This document shows, in pieces, positions 5,541 through 7,532 of a stretch of 7,532 nt of DNA (position 1 is the first letter of the stretch; each line of letters opens with the position of its first letter). Under the pieces are notes generated by a model. The model made no database searches and was not told where the DNA came from. It worked only from the letters and a program-made list of their open reading frames with translations. Source of the stretch: an uncultured Gemmatimonadota bacterium (GTDB taxonomy: Bacteria; Gemmatimonadota; Gemmatimonadetes; Gemmatimonadales; Gemmatimonadaceae); the NCBI GenBank assembly GCA_946887155.1, contig CAMPKM010000127.1, positions 1 through 7,532 on the forward strand, in the 5' to 3' direction. Made by a program: the position numbers and the translations under genes.

Positions 5541-6470
5541 ATGGTTAACACCATCACGGTCGTTGGCGCCGGAAATGTCGGCGCGACCACCGCACAACGC
5601 GTTGCCGAAAAGGAATTGAGCCGCCGCGTGGTCCTGGTCGACATCGTCGAGGGCATACCGCAGGGTAAGGGACTCGACCAGTGGCAGACGGCGCCGATCG
5701 AAGGCTTCGATTCGCGCGTGATCGGCACGAACGGCTACGAGGAAACGGCCGGATCGGAAATTGTCATCATCACGGCTGGAATCGCCCGGAAGCCGGGGAT
5801 GTCGCGCGATGACCTGATGAACACGAATGCCGGGATCGTGAAGGCGGTATCGGAACAGGTCGCGAAGACGTCGCCGAACGCGATCGTGATCGTTGTGTCG
5901 AATCCGCTGGACGTGATGTGCTACGTTGCCAGAAAGGTCACCGGCTTCCCGCGCGAGCGCGTGCTCGGTATGGCGGGCGTCCTCGATACGGCGCGGTACC
6001 GGGCGTTCCTCGCCGAAGCACTCGACGTTTCGGTCCGCGACATCCAGGCGATGGTGCTGGGCGGACATGGCGACACGATGGTGCCGCTGGTGAACTACAC
6101 GACGGTCAGTGGCATTCCGGTCACGCAACTCATGAAGCGCGAGCAGCTGGACCAGATCGTCGCGCGGACGCGCACCGGCGGCGCAGAAATCGTGTCACTC
6201 CTCAAGACGGGATCCGCGTATTACGCGCCATCTGCGGCGGCGGTGCAGATGGCTGAAGCCATCGTCAACGATCAGAAGCGGGTCCTCCCGTGCTCCGTCT
6301 GGCTGGAAGGCGAGTACGGCCACAAGGGTCTGTTCCTCGGCGTGCCCTGCAAGATCGGGCGGAAGGGGCTGGAGGCAGTGCTCGAGGTGGAGCTCACCAC
6401 TGACGAGCGCAACGCGCTCGCAAAGAGCGCCGAAGCGGTCCTCGAACCAATGAAGGCCTTGTCGATCTGA
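5541..6470 (+). CDS. mdh: Malate dehydrogenase (LDH-like type)
   Basis: Malate dehydrogenase catalyses NAD-dependent malate/oxaloacetate interconversion in the TCA cycle. The product is 309 residues, as expected for the LDH-like MDH group. The Rossmann motif GAGNVG is at 9-14 and D34 (VLVDIVEG), which binds the NAD ribose, follows. Substrate specificity is set by R83 in [11 protein letters not shown]; Arg here marks malate rather than lactate dehydrogenase. R89 and N121 (SNPLD) complete the loop region, with D149/R152 in LDTAR and the catalytic H176 in GGHGDTMVP. The start ATG 5541 gives the family N-terminus [14 protein letters not shown] with no room to extend sensibly. There is no Shine-Dalgarno, because the preceding 34 nt are CTCATCAAC repeats. 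Promoter unclear: TTGTAT (5501-5506) is a possible -10 but lacks a good -35. Two hairpins follow the stop. Confidence 0.97.
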   Translation: MVNTITVVGAGNVGATTAQRVAEKELSRRVVLVDIVEGIPQGKGLDQWQTAPIEGFDSRVIGTNGYEETAGSEIVIITAGIARKPGMSRDDLMNTNAGIVKAVSEQVAKTSPNAIVIVVSNPLDVMCYVARKVTGFPRERVLGMAGVLDTARYRAFLAEALDVSVRDIQAMVLGGHGDTMVPLVNYTTVSGIPVTQLMKREQLDQIVARTRTGGAEIVSLLKTGSAYYAPSAAAVQMAEAIVNDQKRVLPCSVWLEGEYGHKGLFLGVPCKIGRKGLEAVLEVELTTDERNALAKSAEAVLEPMKALSI

Positions 6471-6481
6471 CGTTAACGCCG

Positions 6482-6512
6482 GGCAGCGGCAACCATTGGT
6501 GTTGCCGCTGCC
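6482..6512 (+). other. Perfect 12-bp hairpin after mdh
   Basis: GGCAGCGGCAAC (6482-6493) and GTTGCCGCTGCC (6501-6512) are perfect reverse complements with the 7-nt loop CATTGGT, 11 nt past the mdh stop. No T-run follows (GATTGG), so it is not a standard intrinsic terminator. It may protect the mdh mRNA 3' end from exonucleases or act with the following terminator. Confidence 0.75.
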
Positions 6513-6549
6513 GATTGGATCCTGTCGTTCGTATCGATTGAACCACACG

Positions 6550-6579
6550 AAAAAGGGCCCCGCATTCGCGGGGCCCTTT
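6550..6579. terminator. Bidirectional intrinsic terminator between mdh and the beta-barrel gene
   Basis: AAAGGGCCCCGC (6552-6563) and GCGGGGCCCTTT (6568-6579) form a perfect 12-bp stem with the loop ATTC. Five A (6550-6554) lead in on the + strand, which gives a U-run for transcripts from the - strand gene ending at 6599; on the + strand three T close the stem. Its place between convergent genes and its symmetry support termination in both directions, stronger for the - strand. Confidence 0.88.
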
Positions 6580-6598
6580 GCTGTAGCGAGCGAACTCT

Positions 6599-7156
6599 TT
6601 ACCGAGCGCCCCAGCGCGCGCCGATCATGATCGGGATGAGCGCGCGATTGTCGCCGCCCATGTCATAGCGCCCTTCGACGAAGATGCTCGTGCCACCTAC
6701 CTGCCAGTCGAGACCAGCGCCGCCCGAGATGAGCGAGCGATGCTTCGTCGCGAACTCCGGGGTATCCTCGCGGCCCGTCTCACCTGGATTACGCTTGTAC
6801 GTCATGATGCCCGCGCCACCGAGGACATAGGGGCGGAGCTTGTCGGTGCCGAACGGCAGCCAATACTCGAGGCGACCGGCGAACGTCCAGATGTACGCGT
6901 CTTCGGCGAAGTTCGTAATGCGGTCGTTCCAGCCCATGGAGGCGTCGACGCGGAACCAGAGCGGCGCCGTGAGCTTGTACTCGAACCCGCCCTGAACCAT
7001 GAACCCGGACTTCGTGCTGTCGGCATCCTTCAGGTCGCCGGTGGTCGTCGTCGGGCCGACTGCCAGAAACCCGGACAGCTTTCCCTGCGCGGAAACATCC
7101 GCCGCGGAAACGAGCAACATCATTGCCACTGCGCCGAACGAAAGGACACGCTTCAT
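6599..7156 (-). CDS. Secreted outer-membrane beta-barrel protein, OmpA/OmpW-like fold
   Basis: This 185-residue protein has a clear Sec signal peptide: MKR, hydrophobic core to about residue 18, and likely cleavage after VSA (A23) before QGKLSG. The mature part alternates polar and hydrophobic/aromatic residues in about eight amphipathic strands, for example GFMVQGGFEYKL (51-62), LWFRVDASMGW (66-76), WTFAGRLEYWL (90-100), LRPYVLGGAGIMTYK (107-121), SIFVEGRYDMG (157-167) and the last ALIPIMIGARW (172-182). RPYVLGGAG and FVEGRYDM are wording common in small 8-stranded porin-like families (PF13505-type). It ends RWGAR, not in the classic terminal Phe. The specific function is unknown; a surface or structural barrel is likely. 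The start is fixed by AGGAGGT just upstream. It converges on mdh and shares its terminator. Confidence 0.85.
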   Translation of the reverse strand: MKRVLSFGAVAMMLLVSAADVSAQGKLSGFLAVGPTTTTGDLKDADSTKSGFMVQGGFEYKLTAPLWFRVDASMGWNDRITNFAEDAYIWTFAGRLEYWLPFGTDKLRPYVLGGAGIMTYKRNPGETGREDTPEFATKHRSLISGGAGLDWQVGGTSIFVEGRYDMGGDNRALIPIMIGARWGAR

Positions 7157-7160
7157 GTGT

Positions 7161-7167
7161 ACCTCCT
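7161..7167 (-). promoter_or_regulatory. Strong Shine-Dalgarno of the beta-barrel gene
   Basis: The - strand reads AGGAGGT four nt before the ATG at 7156. It is the best ribosome-binding site in the window and fixes the start codon. It suggests high translation, in line with an abundant envelope protein. Confidence 0.93.
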
Positions 7168-7181
7168 AGAGGGTCTTGTCA

Positions 7182-7210
7182 ATCGCGTTACGGACCGACC
7201 GTAACGCGAT
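7182..7210 (-). promoter_or_regulatory. 12-bp inverted repeat in the upstream region of the beta-barrel gene
   Basis: ATCGCGTTACGG (7182-7193) and CCGTAACGCGAT (7199-7210) are perfect reverse complements separated by five bases (ACCGA). On the - strand the hairpin would end about 14 nt before the Shine-Dalgarno sequence. It lacks a T-run, so it is not a terminator. It may be a 5'-leader stem-loop that stabilises the mRNA, or an operator dyad. The transcription start is not known, so the choice is open. Confidence 0.6.
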
Positions 7211-7474
7211 GCTGGGAAAACCCGAGGCGCCGTCGCGGGCCTCGACGTCGTTCATTCGATACTGACCTGATCCCAGCCGAGGCCGGGACGGCACATAAAG
7301 TGTGAGCGCGCCACGCCGTGCGCAACAGGAAAGTCAGTTCGGGGCATGGAATCGAGGTAGCGCCTCGTCCCCCCTGCCCACGTCCCGTACCGGTCCGCCT
7401 CGCAGTCGCTGGTTCGCGAACCCGGCGGATGGCGACGGGAGCGCACAACGGATTCGAGACGCGACCGGCTTTCG
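7211..7474. other. Intergenic stretch without a credible gene
   Basis: Open frames here are short, Arg/Pro-rich on both strands, lack Shine-Dalgarno sequences and resemble no family I know. The promoter of the beta-barrel gene should lie in the 7211-7300 part, but no -35/-10 pair stands out; CACTTTATGTG (- strand, near 7295-7305) is only a loose candidate. A perfect 12-bp palindrome GGTTCGCGAACC sits at 7411-7422. No tRNA or other known RNA gene was recognised. Confidence 0.5.
7411..7422. repeat. 12-bp perfect palindrome GGTTCGCGAACC
   Basis: GGTTCGCGAACC equals its own reverse complement. It lies in the non-coding region upstream of the beta-barrel gene, about 255 nt before its ATG. It could be a dimeric regulator site. 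In GC-rich DNA such a palindrome can also occur by chance; no second copy is seen in the window. Confidence 0.35.
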
Positions 7475-7521
7475 AGTTCGGGGTCAGACCCGGGGTCTGA
7501 CCCCGGGTCTGACCCCGAACT
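7475..7521. repeat. 47-bp perfect palindrome of GGGTCTGACCCC units, REP-like
   Basis: The arms 7475-7497 and 7499-7521 are perfect reverse complements around the single central base T7498, so every one of 23 pairs matches. Inside are three copies of one 12-mer: GGGTCTGACCCC at 7493-7504 and 7505-7516, and its reverse complement GGGGTCAGACCC at 7480-7491. The outer ends read GTTCGG and CCGAAC. It lies outside genes, 11 nt before the window end, where dispersed REP/BIME palindromes mobilised by RAYT (IS200-like) transposases are usually found. The palindrome is directly seen; the REP class is inferred. Confidence 0.85.
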
Positions 7522-7532
7522 TCCGGGATTCT

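Noticed and set aside
7177..7182. Perfect TTGACA on the - strand as the -35 of the beta-barrel gene
   Set aside because: A -10 at 16-18 nt would fall on the start codon (TACACA/CACATG), leaving the strong Shine-Dalgarno untranscribed; the match is probably chance.
7326..7335. CAGGAAAGTC, resembling the RNase P RNA core GAGGAAAGTC
   Set aside because: The neighbouring conserved RNase P RNA helices and other universal segments are not seen; a ten-base resemblance is not enough.
7188..7448. Small open frames on both strands in the terminal intergenic region
   Set aside because: Arg/Pro-rich, no Shine-Dalgarno, no recognisable domain, and mutually overlapping.

Overview
The window is a GC-rich stretch of an ordinary bacterial chromosome with housekeeping genes. 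It holds nine protein-coding genes: eight on the + strand and one converging from the - strand. The - strand gene encodes a secreted outer-membrane-type beta-barrel, which points to a diderm (Gram-negative) host. The malate dehydrogenase is of the LDH-like type, and the gene order pgk-tpiA-secG-carA, an HU/IHF gene, then moaD-moaE-moaA suits an environmental lineage such as Acidobacteriota. That placement is inference from content and style only.

Layout. Positions 1-3284 are a tight run: the 3' part of pgk (cut by the window edge), tpiA 5 nt later, secG after a 65-nt gap that contains an inverted repeat, and carA 8 nt after secG. A strong-looking promoter has its -35 box over the carA stop codon and should drive a separate HU/IHF-family gene (3360-3677), which ends at a clear intrinsic terminator (3699-3723). 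A molybdopterin operon follows: moaD, moaE and moaA (3782-5438), joined by two ATGA stop/start overlaps. It probably starts as a leaderless transcript, because a TATATT box lies 6 nt before the moaD ATG and there is no Shine-Dalgarno sequence. The 102-nt moaA-mdh gap is built mostly of two degenerate tandem 8-mer tracts that are roughly reverse complements of each other; one abuts the mdh start codon. mdh (5541-6470) is followed by two perfect hairpins, the second a bidirectional terminator shared with the convergent beta-barrel gene (6599-7156, - strand). That gene has an excellent Shine-Dalgarno sequence and a 12-bp hairpin in its presumed leader. The last 320 bases hold no credible gene but contain a 47-bp perfect palindrome made of GGGTCTGACCCC units (7475-7521), likely a REP-type element.

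How the genes work together. pgk and tpiA belong to lower glycolysis/gluconeogenesis. SecG is part of the SecYEG translocon. CarA is the glutaminase half of carbamoyl-phosphate synthetase; carB is not here. MoaA starts molybdenum cofactor synthesis, and MoaD/MoaE form molybdopterin synthase; moaC and the later enzymes are elsewhere. Mdh is a TCA-cycle enzyme.

I found no new enzymatic, defence or mobile system. The points most worth a second look are non-coding: the terminal palindrome, the mirrored repeats around the mdh leader, the probable leaderless moaD start, the HU promoter over the carA stop, and the leader hairpin of the beta-barrel gene.
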